DNA from: JAYODZ01 sp965662735
GTDB lineage: Bacteria > Pseudomonadota > Alphaproteobacteria > RS24
DNA length: 30,299 nt
Direction: 5' to 3'
NCBI GenBank assembly: GCA_965662735.1
Contig: CBFIIU010000019.1
Span: 1 to 30,299 of the forward strand
Each line of letters begins with the position of its first letter. Position 1 is the stretch's first letter. Both the position numbers and the translations under genes were made by a program. The notes beneath the pieces were generated by a model. It was not told where the DNA came from and made no database searches. It saw nothing but the letters and a program-made list of their open reading frames with translations. Below, piece after piece: positions 22,881-30,299 of this stretch.

Positions 22881-23369
22881 CTATAAAACGTCAAAGAGGC
22901 TGATTTCTTCTCCCGCAAGAGCCGCCAATTTTGGAAACTTCTCATCTGTCGCGAGACTCCACCCCACGGGGGCCTCAGGAACCGTTTCTGATCTGAGCCC
23001 AAAAACATATGCCTTAAAGGCTTTAAACGTATCAGATGGATTGTATTCCCGCTCTTTGGCCGCGTCCTCGACAGATCCAAATAACGGATTGAGTTTACGC
23101 TCTCTTCCGATACCCGAGAAATACAAGCGATAATAAGAAAAATCTTTTAAGAGATCATTCGCCTGCTCATTGGCTTCAATTTCATTCAGAAATCGCAAAA
23201 TCTCTTCCGCGGGTTCGGTCAGCTCCTCGCCTAGGATCGGCGTTGGGTAGTGCTCTGCCAGCCCGTTAACATATTTTTTTGCGACCAATTCAAGGGCCAT
23301 CTCACCCGACAAAAAATCCCGGGCGGTACAGGCTACGCAAGCGTCAAAAATGTAATCCGGACAAAACAT
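22881..23369 (-). CDS. Protein of unknown function at the end of the sugar operon
   Basis: The protein has 162 residues from the ATG at 23367-23369, with AGAGG eight bases upstream. It is soluble, acidic and mixed helical. The N-terminus has three cysteines (MFCPDYIFDACVACTARDF), the middle is rich in E, L and A, and the end is hydrophobic/acidic (LAALAGEEISLFDVL). I recognise no family. It follows the NeuD/LegH-like gene by 65 bases on the same strand and may be the last gene of the glycosylation operon, or an independent unit; no promoter is evident in the gap. Confidence 0.65.
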   Translation of the reverse strand: MFCPDYIFDACVACTARDFLSGEMALELVAKKYVNGLAEHYPTPILGEELTEPAEEILRFLNEIEANEQANDLLKDFSYYRLYFSGIGRERKLNPLFGSVEDAAKEREYNPSDTFKAFKAYVFGLRSETVPEAPVGWSLATDEKFPKLAALAGEEISLFDVL

Positions 23370-23434
23370 GTAAATACCTCTATCGCGCCGCCAGATATAT
23401 CAGTTTCATAGACCCCATACAATGGTCTAAAAAC

Positions 23435-24076
23435 TCATATCCGCACAATATCAGATGGGGGCACGCTTTGTCGCACTGTGACGCCTGCGCCAATTATAGC
23501 GCCCTCGCCGATCTCGACACCGGGCAACACAATGGCGCCCGCCCCGATAAAGACGCTGTGCGCGAGCTGCACATCCCCGCATAAAATAGCGCCTGGTCCA
23601 ATAAAACAGTGATTGCCAATTTGACTGCCATGCTCAACCACCGATCGGGAATAGATCAATGCGTTTTCCCCAATCGTCACGTCGCTGCCAATCGATACTT
23701 GGCGCAAGATCTGCACGCCATCGGCAATGATTGCCGATGATGCTACGCTCGCGTCAGGATGGATCAATGTCGGAAAACTTATATTCTGCTGGCCATAATA
23801 GGCTTCGAAAATAGAGCGACGTGGCGAAAGATGTGGATTGGCGCCAATTCCGTTAAAAAGCTGTATCGGTTCTTGCAGCGTTTTCAGCTCTTTTTCCTGT
23901 ATAACGCGATCGGACGCATGCGTCTCCCCGTCGTCTTTTTTTATAAAGATAAACTGTAACGGCTGACCGTTATCCTGCCGGTGGCGGCAATCTGATAGGC
24001 TCTCTGCCACGGTGCGCGCGTGCCCGCCGGAGCCAAGGACATAGACTTTATCCGCCAATGCGATCACCCCTCTCAT
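23435..24076 (-). CDS. NeuD/PglD-type sugar acetyltransferase (LegH candidate)
   Basis: The protein has 213 residues from the ATG at 24076. GTG at 24067 or TTG at 24058 (with GAGAGGGG upstream) are realistic alternatives, since the ATG lies inside the preceding gene. An N-terminal Rossmann-like part (VYVLGSGGHARTVAES) precedes a left-handed beta-helix of hexapeptide repeats (about 105-205, IGSDVTIGENALIYSRSVVE and so on). The VVEHGSQIGNHCFIG stretch places a histidine where PglD has its catalytic base. In a legionaminic pathway this would N-acetylate the 4-amino group of the UDP-sugar (LegH). NeuD-like O-acetylation of the final sugar is the other possibility. Confidence 0.8.
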   Translation of the reverse strand: MRGVIALADKVYVLGSGGHARTVAESLSDCRHRQDNGQPLQFIFIKKDDGETHASDRVIQEKELKTLQEPIQLFNGIGANPHLSPRRSIFEAYYGQQNISFPTLIHPDASVASSAIIADGVQILRQVSIGSDVTIGENALIYSRSVVEHGSQIGNHCFIGPGAILCGDVQLAHSVFIGAGAIVLPGVEIGEGAIIGAGVTVRQSVPPSDIVRI

Positions 24077-25118
24077 ATGATCGATCGGATACTTGCCCCA
24101 TCAGTTCCAGATAATCAGTCTCGGCATTACCCGCACCGCGGAGCATGGACAGATTATGCATCGTGAACCGATCGCCCTCAGCAATGTCCTCAGAAGCGAA
24201 GATGAACCGTCTCACAATATTTTTGTTTACACGTTCACTGTCGCATGGTGCCTTATCGCCATTTCCCATTGTCACCTGAGCGGCACGAATAAGAGACACA
24301 TATTCTAAAAATTGTTGTGGGTCAGCCGAGCAGGCATGATCTGGGCCGTCCGCCGAACAATCCAAGGTAATGTGTTTCTCTATGACTTCGGCGCCAGCAA
24401 AAACCGCCCAAGCCCCTGCGTTAACATCGACCGAATGATCAGAAAACCCCACACTCACGCCATAACGATCATGCAAGGAGGAAATTGCTCTAAGATTAAG
24501 ATCACTGATAGGGGCTGGATAAGCCGAAACGCAATGGAGTAAGGTGACATGGCTGCGCAGCCACTCACGGTTTTCTGGCTTTTGAAGGAGCTCCGCTTCT
24601 TGCCCGAAAAGAGCCTCAAGAGACCCTTGCGACGACCCCACGATCAAGGTGGCCAAAGCTCGATCAATTTCTTCAAATGTACTGTTTCCGGTCGACAAAA
24701 TAATACGCCGTGAGCCGTGCCCCATTGCCCACAAGAGAGGTGTGAATGTAATATCTCCCGAGCTAATTTTTACGCTGTCGAGTTGCAGATCATTTTTGAG
24801 GAATTGATAACTGTCGAGATCAAAAGGCGTCGACAAAAATTTAATTTGGTTTTGATTACAATAGCCCTTCAGGCGGAAATGGTCTTCCCGCGATAACGCC
24901 AATCGCGACAGCATATCGCGCTGGGACAGAGCTGATTTTTGACGTTTCTGATATTGCGCCAATGGTGCATCTGCATGCGCCAAAAACGCGGGATCAAAGG
25001 TTTGAAACTTGACGATATCAGCCCCGGCCGCACACGCAACGTCAATTAGTCGAAACGCTTTTTCAATATCACCATCATGGTTCACGCCGACTTCGGCGAT
25101 AACGTCAACATGCGGCAT
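24048..25118 (-). CDS. neuB: N-acetylneuraminate/legionaminate synthase (NeuB family, LegI-like)
   Basis: The enzyme condenses phosphoenolpyruvate with a six-carbon amino sugar to give a nine-carbon nonulosonic acid. The protein has 356 residues from the ATG at 25116-25118, which overlaps the neuC-like stop; a start eight codons upstream is less likely. The TIM-barrel part shows AEVGVNHDGDIEKAFRLIDV, then IVKFQTF, FLSTPFD and VKISSGD, and the signature VIEKHITLD with GFSDHS. The C-terminal SAF (antifreeze-like) domain starts near residue 300 (RRFIFASEDIAEGD). With LegB and LegC next door the product is more likely legionaminic acid than sialic acid; the sequence alone does not decide this. 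Confidence 0.92.
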   Translation of the reverse strand: MPHVDVIAEVGVNHDGDIEKAFRLIDVACAAGADIVKFQTFDPAFLAHADAPLAQYQKRQKSALSQRDMLSRLALSREDHFRLKGYCNQNQIKFLSTPFDLDSYQFLKNDLQLDSVKISSGDITFTPLLWAMGHGSRRIILSTGNSTFEEIDRALATLIVGSSQGSLEALFGQEAELLQKPENREWLRSHVTLLHCVSAYPAPISDLNLRAISSLHDRYGVSVGFSDHSVDVNAGAWAVFAGAEVIEKHITLDCSADGPDHACSADPQQFLEYVSLIRAAQVTMGNGDKAPCDSERVNKNIVRRFIFASEDIAEGDRFTMHNLSMLRGAGNAETDYLELMGQVSDRSYERGDRIGG

Positions 25119-26247
25119 TGATCTTCTCTTCCATTTGAGCAAAGTGTTTTAAGCAGGGGGCGTCATAATGCTCTCTCAAAGCACGATCAATGCGCCCAAT
25201 ATCTGTCTCGTTAAAGAGGTGGCTCTCGCTCTTTTCGTTGAAGACTTCGGTCTGGTTCAGACATTCGAAGAGCCGGGCGCTAATTTCGTCACCATCCGGC
25301 TGCACAAAAATGACAGATCCATAGCGCTCTCGACCTTGCTGGCGTGAACCGACACTGATCGACGGCACGCCCAGAGCTGGCCCTTCAATGATCCCGCTTG
25401 AGGAGTTTCCGATCATCGCATGCGCGCGGCGAAGCAAAGCCTGGTATCGCTCTATTCCGAGGCTTGAATAGAATTTTAGATTGTCGCGCGATGTCGACAA
25501 ATCGGCCAGAGCCTCATTCGTTTTACGCCCATCTCCTTCAGAATTTCCGGCCGTAACCACAAATAAGATATCAGCAAAGGACCGTGATAAGGTATCCACA
25601 ATATCGACGACATGATGCGTCGTTAGATCGTCATTGGGGTGGAAGGTCAGGGCCACAAGAGTACGGCTCAAAAACGGCTCTACTTCCCAGCACTGAGCCG
25701 CGACTGAATTCTCATGATGCGTCCCCCAGGCGAAAGCGGGGCTATTGATCTGAATGATATACTCACGATCCTCTCCGAGCGCCTCGAGGCGTTTTGCCGC
25801 TGTTTCGGATGCCGGAAAATGCACATGAGCTAATTTGCTAATCGCATGGCGACTCGCATTATCACGCGACCCATCGGTTCGATCACCGCCATGGATGTGA
25901 GCAATTTTGACGCCGGCCAAATGCGCCGCGACTGCTGCGCCGAGTGTCTCGATCCGATCACCGAGTAGAATGAGAAAATCAGGCGGATCAGATCGAAGGT
26001 GGTGTGAGACGCCGCAAAAACTATCAGAGAATAATTCTGTCTCGGCGGAACCCGAAGACGACAAACAGAAAATGCGTGATTTATCACCAACTGACGATAC
26101 AACTTCACGGGCCGTTTCCCCCATCGCCTTTTCTTGATGGGATCCGCCAACGAGAAGACTGATTTCATGACCTTTAGACAGACCGTGGATGATCGGACTG
26201 AGGAGTCCAAAATCCGCTCGATTGCCTGAGTAAACAAATAGCCTCAT
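25105..26247 (-). CDS. neuC: Hydrolysing UDP-sugar 2-epimerase (NeuC/LegG-like)
   Basis: This 380-residue protein is of the hydrolysing UDP-N-acetylglucosamine 2-epimerase family, which releases UDP and inverts C2 to give a ManNAc-type sugar for the NeuB step. Family blocks are YSGNRADFGLLSPIIHGL at the N-terminus, LLGDRIETLGAAVAAHLAGV, the IAHIHGGD motif, and the nucleotide-binding end MIGNSSSGIIEGPALGVPSI with SVGSRQQGRERYGSV. In the LegBC context it would act on UDP-2,4-diacetamido-2,4,6-trideoxyglucose (LegG). Its start overlaps the legC stop by four bases (ATGA). Confidence 0.92.
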   Translation of the reverse strand: MRLFVYSGNRADFGLLSPIIHGLSKGHEISLLVGGSHQEKAMGETAREVVSSVGDKSRIFCLSSSGSAETELFSDSFCGVSHHLRSDPPDFLILLGDRIETLGAAVAAHLAGVKIAHIHGGDRTDGSRDNASRHAISKLAHVHFPASETAAKRLEALGEDREYIIQINSPAFAWGTHHENSVAAQCWEVEPFLSRTLVALTFHPNDDLTTHHVVDIVDTLSRSFADILFVVTAGNSEGDGRKTNEALADLSTSRDNLKFYSSLGIERYQALLRRAHAMIGNSSSGIIEGPALGVPSISVGSRQQGRERYGSVIFVQPDGDEISARLFECLNQTEVFNEKSESHLFNETDIGRIDRALREHYDAPCLKHFAQMEEKINAAC

Positions 26248-27419
26248 GCGCGTAAGTCCAATTTAGGCCCACTCGGAAGGGTCAGAACAGTTTGATAGCA
26301 ATGAGAGGCAACCGGAAACAGACTTGCCCATTCTTCTCGGGTATGATCCGACAACAAGGCCCAGCATGCGCGCGCGCCGACATTTTTCGCCCAAAGCCCA
26401 TCGCAGATATCAGAGCTGTGAAGGCCATTCAATTTAATCGTGGTGAGCCAATAATTAGATTGGAGCTGTTGCGGGGGCGTGATCACATACGCCACAGATG
26501 AATGCCCAAAATGGGCCTTAGCGCGTTTCCAATTACTTTCCTTTTTGCCAATAATGTCGCCGATCCGACTGAGTTGAGCGCGCGCCATTGCCGCGTTTAA
26601 GCTCGGCATCCGATAATTATATGCTGGCGATACGAAGGCAGGATAACAGTCACCAGGTTTCTTATGCGTCGTTGCGAGCGCTAGAACGCGTTCTGCATCA
26701 CGAGGGTCGCGACATAGGACAGCTCCTCCCCCACCCGCTGTTACGACCTTGTTCCCGTTAAAGCTCAATATGCCAAAGCGACCAAAAGTACCGAGATGCT
26801 GGCCTGCGGAAAAGCAGCCCAATGCCTCGGCCGCATCCTCAATTAAGTCGAGCCCATAGCTCTCACAAATTGTGGCTAATTCGCGTATCCGTGCAGCCAA
26901 GCCGAATAAGTGAACGGGCACGACCGCTTTCACGATCCTCCCCGAAGATGGATTGCGTAAACCCTCGGCCGTTCGTTGGCAGTTTTCTAAAAAGTGAGCT
27001 AAGCGCTGGGAACATAAGCCCAGTCCATCCTCCTCACAATCGAGATAAACAGGCGTTGCCCCCGTATAGAGAATGGCGTTCTTGGTGGCCACAAAACCAA
27101 GCGGCGATAGGATGACTTCGCTCTCAGCGTCAATGCCCGATGCCAATAATGAAAGGTGCAAAGCGCTCGTCCCCGAGTTCACCGCAATCACATGGGGCGC
27201 GCGAGTAAACCGCTGCAGCTCTGCCTCTAGGTCAATCGTGTCCGGCCCATAGGTCGATACGAAACTCGAGGCTATACACCGATCAACGGCGTCGCGCTCG
27301 AGCTGCGATAAGTCGGGCTCGTGAAGTGCATGCGCCCCTTCAACATTTTCATATAACGCCAATATTTCAGCTAAGGCAGTGTCAATGGCGCTCGGCGAGT
27401 GAGAGACAGCAAGTGACAT
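26244..27419 (-). CDS. legC: LegC-type UDP-sugar 4-aminotransferase (DegT/DnrJ family)
   Basis: This 391-residue PLP enzyme is of the sugar aminotransferase family. It shows SGTSALHLSLLASGI at residues 82-96, the phosphate-binding DLIEDAAEALG, and the PLP lysine K224 in SFNGNKVVTAGGGGAV. The N-terminal ~40 residues before the family core are longer than in most DegT members, as in LegC. It should transfer an amino group to C4 of the 4-keto sugar made by LegB. Start and stop abut the neighbours (legB stop directly before, ATGA to neuC). Confidence 0.88.
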   Translation of the reverse strand: MSLAVSHSPSAIDTALAEILALYENVEGAHALHEPDLSQLERDAVDRCIASSFVSTYGPDTIDLEAELQRFTRAPHVIAVNSGTSALHLSLLASGIDAESEVILSPLGFVATKNAILYTGATPVYLDCEEDGLGLCSQRLAHFLENCQRTAEGLRNPSSGRIVKAVVPVHLFGLAARIRELATICESYGLDLIEDAAEALGCFSAGQHLGTFGRFGILSFNGNKVVTAGGGGAVLCRDPRDAERVLALATTHKKPGDCYPAFVSPAYNYRMPSLNAAMARAQLSRIGDIIGKKESNWKRAKAHFGHSSVAYVITPPQQLQSNYWLTTIKLNGLHSSDICDGLWAKNVGARACWALLSDHTREEWASLFPVASHCYQTVLTLPSGPKLDLRA

Positions 27420-28430
27420 CTAATACACAAAGCCCCGCAACGTATATAAGGCCTGATTTTGGGGTGACGCGAACCAGTCGACCGTTTTTCGCATGCCAGC
27501 GACAAATCCCTCATAGCCGGCGGCTTCCGGTGCCCAACCAAGAATATCTCGAGCCTTTTCATTACTCGCGAGCAGTCGTGTGACCTCGCTTTTTACGGGG
27601 CGCAGTCTTTCACCCTGTTGGCAAGGCTCGAGCGTTCTTCCCAAGAGCTCGCCCACAATTTTAATCATGTCGCCGACAGATACCTCGAAATTTGTACCCA
27701 AATTAATCACTTCTCCGACGGCCTTATCGGCCGTGATGGCCGCTTCAAAGCCCCGGACGATGTCGCCAACAAAATTCATGTCGCGCTTCGGCTCCAGATC
27801 CCCGATCTGGATCTGGTCACCCGCGAGTGCCTGCCGAATAATGGTCGGAATAACCGCCCGCATGGACTGTCGGGGTCCGAAAGTATTGAATGGACGGATA
27901 ACGGAAACCTCTAAGCCGTGGGATCGATGATAGGATAAGGCGAGCTGATCTGACGCAATTTTCGTTGCGGCATAAGGCGACTGCGCGTTGAGCGGGTGCT
28001 CTTCAGTGATCGGCGTAAATTGAGCCGAGCCATAGACCTCGCTTGTGGAGGTTTGGATGAACCGGCGCACCCCATGATGACGTGCCGCCTCCAACAAATT
28101 AAGCGTGCCTGATATATTGGTATCAATATATGACTGGGCTGCCGAATAAGAATAGGGAATGGCGATCAATGCCGCCAAATTGAGAATAACATCCATCCCG
28201 TCACACAAATGGCGCATGTGGACGGCATCCCGAATATCTCCGAGCACGAGGGTTAAATTCGGATGGGTGTTTTCTGTGCTGGTCTCCAACCAACCATGAC
28301 GCCCGAAGGAGTTATATTGGCATAGAGCTGTCACCACATGACCGCGCGCCAGCAAATGCTCGACGAGGTGCGAGCCGATAAACCCGTCGGCGCCTGTCAC
28401 AAATACACGCTGAACGTCCTGTTCGTGCAT
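27420..28430 (-). CDS. legB: LegB-type UDP-sugar 4,6-dehydratase (SDR)
   Basis: This 336-residue extended short-chain dehydrogenase/reductase shows the NAD-binding VFVTGADGFIGSHL (G13, G16, G19), TSTSEVYG with the active-site serine/threonine, and YAATK with Y153 and K157. Substrate-binding blocks VIRPFNTFGPRQSMRAVIP and RDMNFVGDIVRGF follow. It converts UDP-GlcNAc to the 4-keto-6-deoxy sugar, the first step of legionaminic acid synthesis. It starts one base behind the glycosyltransferase-like gene and ends directly before legC. Confidence 0.92.
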   Translation of the reverse strand: MHEQDVQRVFVTGADGFIGSHLVEHLLARGHVVTALCQYNSFGRHGWLETSTENTHPNLTLVLGDIRDAVHMRHLCDGMDVILNLAALIAIPYSYSAAQSYIDTNISGTLNLLEAARHHGVRRFIQTSTSEVYGSAQFTPITEEHPLNAQSPYAATKIASDQLALSYHRSHGLEVSVIRPFNTFGPRQSMRAVIPTIIRQALAGDQIQIGDLEPKRDMNFVGDIVRGFEAAITADKAVGEVINLGTNFEVSVGDMIKIVGELLGRTLEPCQQGERLRPVKSEVTRLLASNEKARDILGWAPEAAGYEGFVAGMRKTVDWFASPQNQALYTLRGFVY

Positions 28431-28431
28431 A

Positions 28432-29424
28432 TCAGACCACGCGAATATTTTGTTCAGTCAGCACATCATCGTAAAATGATGAAAAGGCCGCATCATCAAA
28501 CTGCGCAATTCGTCCATAAGAACGCGCGATTAACCCTCCCGAGAAAAAGCCACTGGCGCGTGCATGCGACTGCGCTTTTTCCAAAAGACTGTCCAGTTTA
28601 GATGCTTGATATGGCTTGAGTTGCTGCACGTAAGGAGCCGTCTTTGTGCGATAGTGGTTTGCGACATGCAAAGACGAAAAGACGCGCTCAGGAGCTGAAA
28701 AGACCTTTAAATCCTGATGCAAGGACTGATCAAGAAAATAATACTCTTGCGCAATTTGCTGAATAGCCTCGAGGGGACGCTCTGAATATGGACGCGAGGA
28801 AAGCTCACATTTATCGATCAATGATGACTTTTGAACCACAGCCTCTTTAGCAAAAACAATGTGATGCCCGTTCATGATGAACTGATTGCGCAAACCAATA
28901 TGGGGGTAATTATTCTCGGCACGATGGCTGAGCGCCGCCATCATATTAGGTGTTAAGCGGTGGCGGTTAACCACATAGCCACTCGGAGAAAACATGCTGA
29001 CATAGCTCAGCAACATTAATTCCCGCAAATCGATGTGAACCCGATCGAAATTATAAATTTTCTTATTCGTTGACTGATCGAGACCGTCACAAATATAGAG
29101 GCTATTGACGTCATCCGGACCCAAAAGGTTGGTTTTGAAGTCGCCGAAGACCTCGGAGTTAATGTGATATCCCGGCTCAATTAAAAAGGCGTAGTCGGCG
29201 GATGAACGGGCGAATGCAGCAGACAGCAAGGCACCGACCGACGCATCGGGGCCAACATTTACAACCGTAACCTTGTCAATTTCACGCTCGACTTCATGCA
29301 ACACGCTATGCGCTTCATCTGTTGCAACAATAATGTGCGCATCTGCGTCTAATAAAGCCAAATTATAAATGGTGTCAGCGCCGTACACGTTGGCTTTGGG
29401 CATCGGCAAAATAAAATCAAGCAT
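28432..29424 (-). CDS. Glycosyltransferase-like protein, candidate flagellin glycosyltransferase
   Basis: The protein has 330 residues from the ATG at 29422-29424, preceded by GGAGG; a TTG four codons upstream is unlikely. The N-terminal ~130 residues look like a GT-A type nucleotide-sugar fold: ILPMPKANVYGADTIYNLAL, then VGALLSAAFARSSADYAFLI followed by EPGYHINSEVF at the place of the usual DxD loop. The DxD itself is not clear. The middle (MLLSYVSMFSPSGYVVNRHR) and the helical C-terminus match no family I recognise. It leads the legBC-neuCBD operon right after flagellin and has its own sigma-54-like promoter, so flagellin modification is the best guess for its role. Confidence 0.6.
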   Translation of the reverse strand: MLDFILPMPKANVYGADTIYNLALLDADAHIIVATDEAHSVLHEVEREIDKVTVVNVGPDASVGALLSAAFARSSADYAFLIEPGYHINSEVFGDFKTNLLGPDDVNSLYICDGLDQSTNKKIYNFDRVHIDLRELMLLSYVSMFSPSGYVVNRHRLTPNMMAALSHRAENNYPHIGLRNQFIMNGHHIVFAKEAVVQKSSLIDKCELSSRPYSERPLEAIQQIAQEYYFLDQSLHQDLKVFSAPERVFSSLHVANHYRTKTAPYVQQLKPYQASKLDSLLEKAQSHARASGFFSGGLIARSYGRIAQFDDAAFSSFYDDVLTEQNIRVV

Positions 29425-29451
29425 GAAAGCCTCCAAATGATGCGCTTTACG

Positions 29452-29468
29452 AGCAAGATTTATGCCAA
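29452..29468 (-). promoter_or_regulatory. Sigma-54-like promoter of the glycosylation operon
   Basis: The minus strand reads TTGGCATAAATCTTGCT, with GG (29466-29465) and GC (29454-29453) at the exact 12-base spacing. It deviates from the other three sites at one conserved -24 base (T for C) and at the last base. The start would be near 29442, leaving about 18 bases before the ATG at 29424 and room for the GGAGG site. It touches the U tract of the flagellin terminator. Confidence 0.65.
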
Positions 29469-29494
29469 AAAAAGGGCGCCCATTGGGCGCCCTT
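29467..29494 (-). terminator. Intrinsic terminator of the flagellin gene
   Basis: An 11 bp perfect inverted repeat (AAGGGCGCCCA / TGGGCGCCCTT, one-base centre) is followed on the minus strand by seven T. It lies 23 bases behind the flagellin stop. The strong GC stem with U tract is a textbook rho-independent terminator. Confidence 0.93.
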
Positions 29495-29517
29495 CCTTAT
29501 TGGTTTTCAACGCTAAC

Positions 29518-30299
29518 TTATTGAAGGAGAGCGAGAATACCTTGTTTTGCCTGATTGGCTTGTGCGAGCATTGACGTCGCTGCTTGCTGCAGGATCTGAT
29601 TTTTCGTCAGGTTACCTGTTTCTGCAGCAAAGTCTGCGTCAACAATCCGGCCTTTTGCAGCTTCGGTGTTCAACACAACATTCGAAAGGTTCGCGATGGT
29701 GTGTGACAACCGGTTCTCAAGTGCACCGACCATGCCGCGCTGTTCTAAGATAAAGGACAGAGCTGCATCAATGCTATCGAGCGCCGCCAGAGCCCCTTCA
29801 CTCGTCGCCACAGTGACTTGAGCGAGAGATGAAGATGACGAGCTGGAGGCGCTTTCGCTACCTTCGACCGCAACTTCAACAGCCGCTGCCGGATCCCGGT
29901 CGCCCGTTGCTGAAGCCTCTTGTTTCATTTCAACATTGTCGAAGGTTGTCGATGTTCCGGCGAGCACATCCGTGACTTCTGCAACCATTGTGTCACTCGT
30001 CGCTGCAAAATCGGTCAGTTTTAAAGCTGCGCCATCTGCATGCGTAAAGGTCAAGGTGCGGGTCGCTACATCCATGCTATAGCCAATAACATCACTAGGA
30101 TAATCGCTATTTAACGTATCCAATACGGACTCGATATTCGATTTGAAGGTCGAGCTCGCAAAGTCATCCGTAGCGAAGTTAAAGTCGCTCGCTGAAATAG
30201 TGTTGTTGTTCAGCTTGAATGACACCCCGTCGAGAGCATCTTGCGAGAAGGCCATCGTCAGCGACGTCGCATCTCGTACCGCCCCTTGTTCAACGGACG
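29518..30299 (-). CDS. Flagellin (C-terminal part, N-terminus outside the window)
   Basis: The frame continues off the right edge (codons upstream of the ATG at 30255 are open and in the same frame), so the N-terminal D0/D1 region is missing. The end is the conserved flagellin C-terminus: LENRLSHTIANLSNVVLNTE, then DADFAAETGNLTKNQILQQA and MLAQANQAKQGILALLQ. The preceding part is the variable, surface-exposed domain, with beta-type sequence and a run of seven serines (ASSSSSSSLA, codons at 29827-29847) just before the C-terminal helix. The serines use five different codons, so the run is not a replication-slippage product. Filament subunit, exported through the apparatus encoded in this window and chaperoned by FliS. 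Confidence 0.93.
   Translation of the reverse strand, partial: SVEQGAVRDATSLTMAFSQDALDGVSFKLNNNTISASDFNFATDDFASSTFKSNIESVLDTLNSDYPSDVIGYSMDVATRTLTFTHADGAALKLTDFAATSDTMVAEVTDVLAGTSTTFDNVEMKQEASATGDRDPAAAVEVAVEGSESASSSSSSSLAQVTVATSEGALAALDSIDAALSFILEQRGMVGALENRLSHTIANLSNVVLNTEAAKGRIVDADFAAETGNLTKNQILQQAATSMLAQANQAKQGILALLQ

Noticed and set aside
23409..23429. TAGACC/GGTCTA inverted repeat downstream of the NeuD-like gene
   Set aside because: The loop is nine bases, the stem six, and no U run follows in the direction of transcription.
1..30299. tRNA, rRNA, CRISPR arrays, insertion sequences, phage or integrase genes
   Set aside because: Nothing resembling these was seen; apart from the scaffold artefact, repeats are short and local.

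Overview
The window is a block of polar-type flagellar genes from a Gram-negative bacterium, most likely an alphaproteobacterium. The gene order fleT-fliEFGHIJKLMNOPQR-flhB, with a divergent fleQ, matches the Fla1 cluster of Rhodobacter sphaeroides rather than the Caulobacter or Rhizobium arrangement. Base composition is moderate and genes are tightly packed, with many ATGA-type stop/start overlaps. Two runs of N (2296-2393 and 7407-7503) show that this is a draft scaffold. The first run sits between two copies of the same 78 bp contig end, so the apparent duplication in flhB is an assembly artefact.

Layout. 1-1927 (minus): four small or unfamiliar genes downstream of flhB (a PDZ-like protein cut by the window edge, a bitopic coiled-coil protein, a four-cysteine protein, a two-helix membrane protein), coupled to flhB by overlaps. 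1920-5478 (minus): the export gate genes flhB, fliR, fliQ, fliP and a fliO-like gene. 5693-16656 (minus): fliN, fliM, fliL, fliK, fliJ, fliI, fliH, fliG, fliF, fliE and a sigma-54 activator without a DNA-binding domain (FleT-like). 16888-18084 (plus): a FleQ-like activator with a Fis-type helix-turn-helix. 18146-18833 (minus): fliS and a FliT-like gene. 18961-19281 (plus): a small unknown gene. 19318-21021 (minus): a ClC-type channel/transporter. 21203-22822 (plus): fliD. 22881-29424 (minus): an unknown gene, then a nonulosonic (probably legionaminic) acid pathway (NeuD/LegH-like, NeuB/LegI-like, NeuC/LegG-like, LegC, LegB) led by a glycosyltransferase-like gene. 29518-30299 (minus): the C-terminal part of a flagellin, truncated by the window edge.

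Regulation. Three promoters share TTGGCAC-N6-TGCC (upstream of fliO, fleT and fliD), and a fourth reads TTGGCAT-N6-TGCT (upstream of the glycosylation operon). The fliO and fleT promoters share more: an almost identical 19 bp palindromic box (GTCA-N6-TGAC, the layout of FleQ boxes) and an IHF-like site. Box and IHF-like site are 97 bp apart, start to start, in both. The box/IHF module is 11 bp, about one helical turn, further from the promoter in fleT than in fliO. The inferred circuit is that FleQ, with IHF, drives fleT-fliE... and fliO...flhB, and that FleQ and FleT together control later genes such as fliD and the glycosylation operon.

The sugar pathway lies between flagellin and the fliD/fliS region. 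This suggests that flagellin is glycosylated with a legionaminic-acid-like sugar. The leading gene of that operon and the serine run in the flagellin are the natural enzyme and target candidates.
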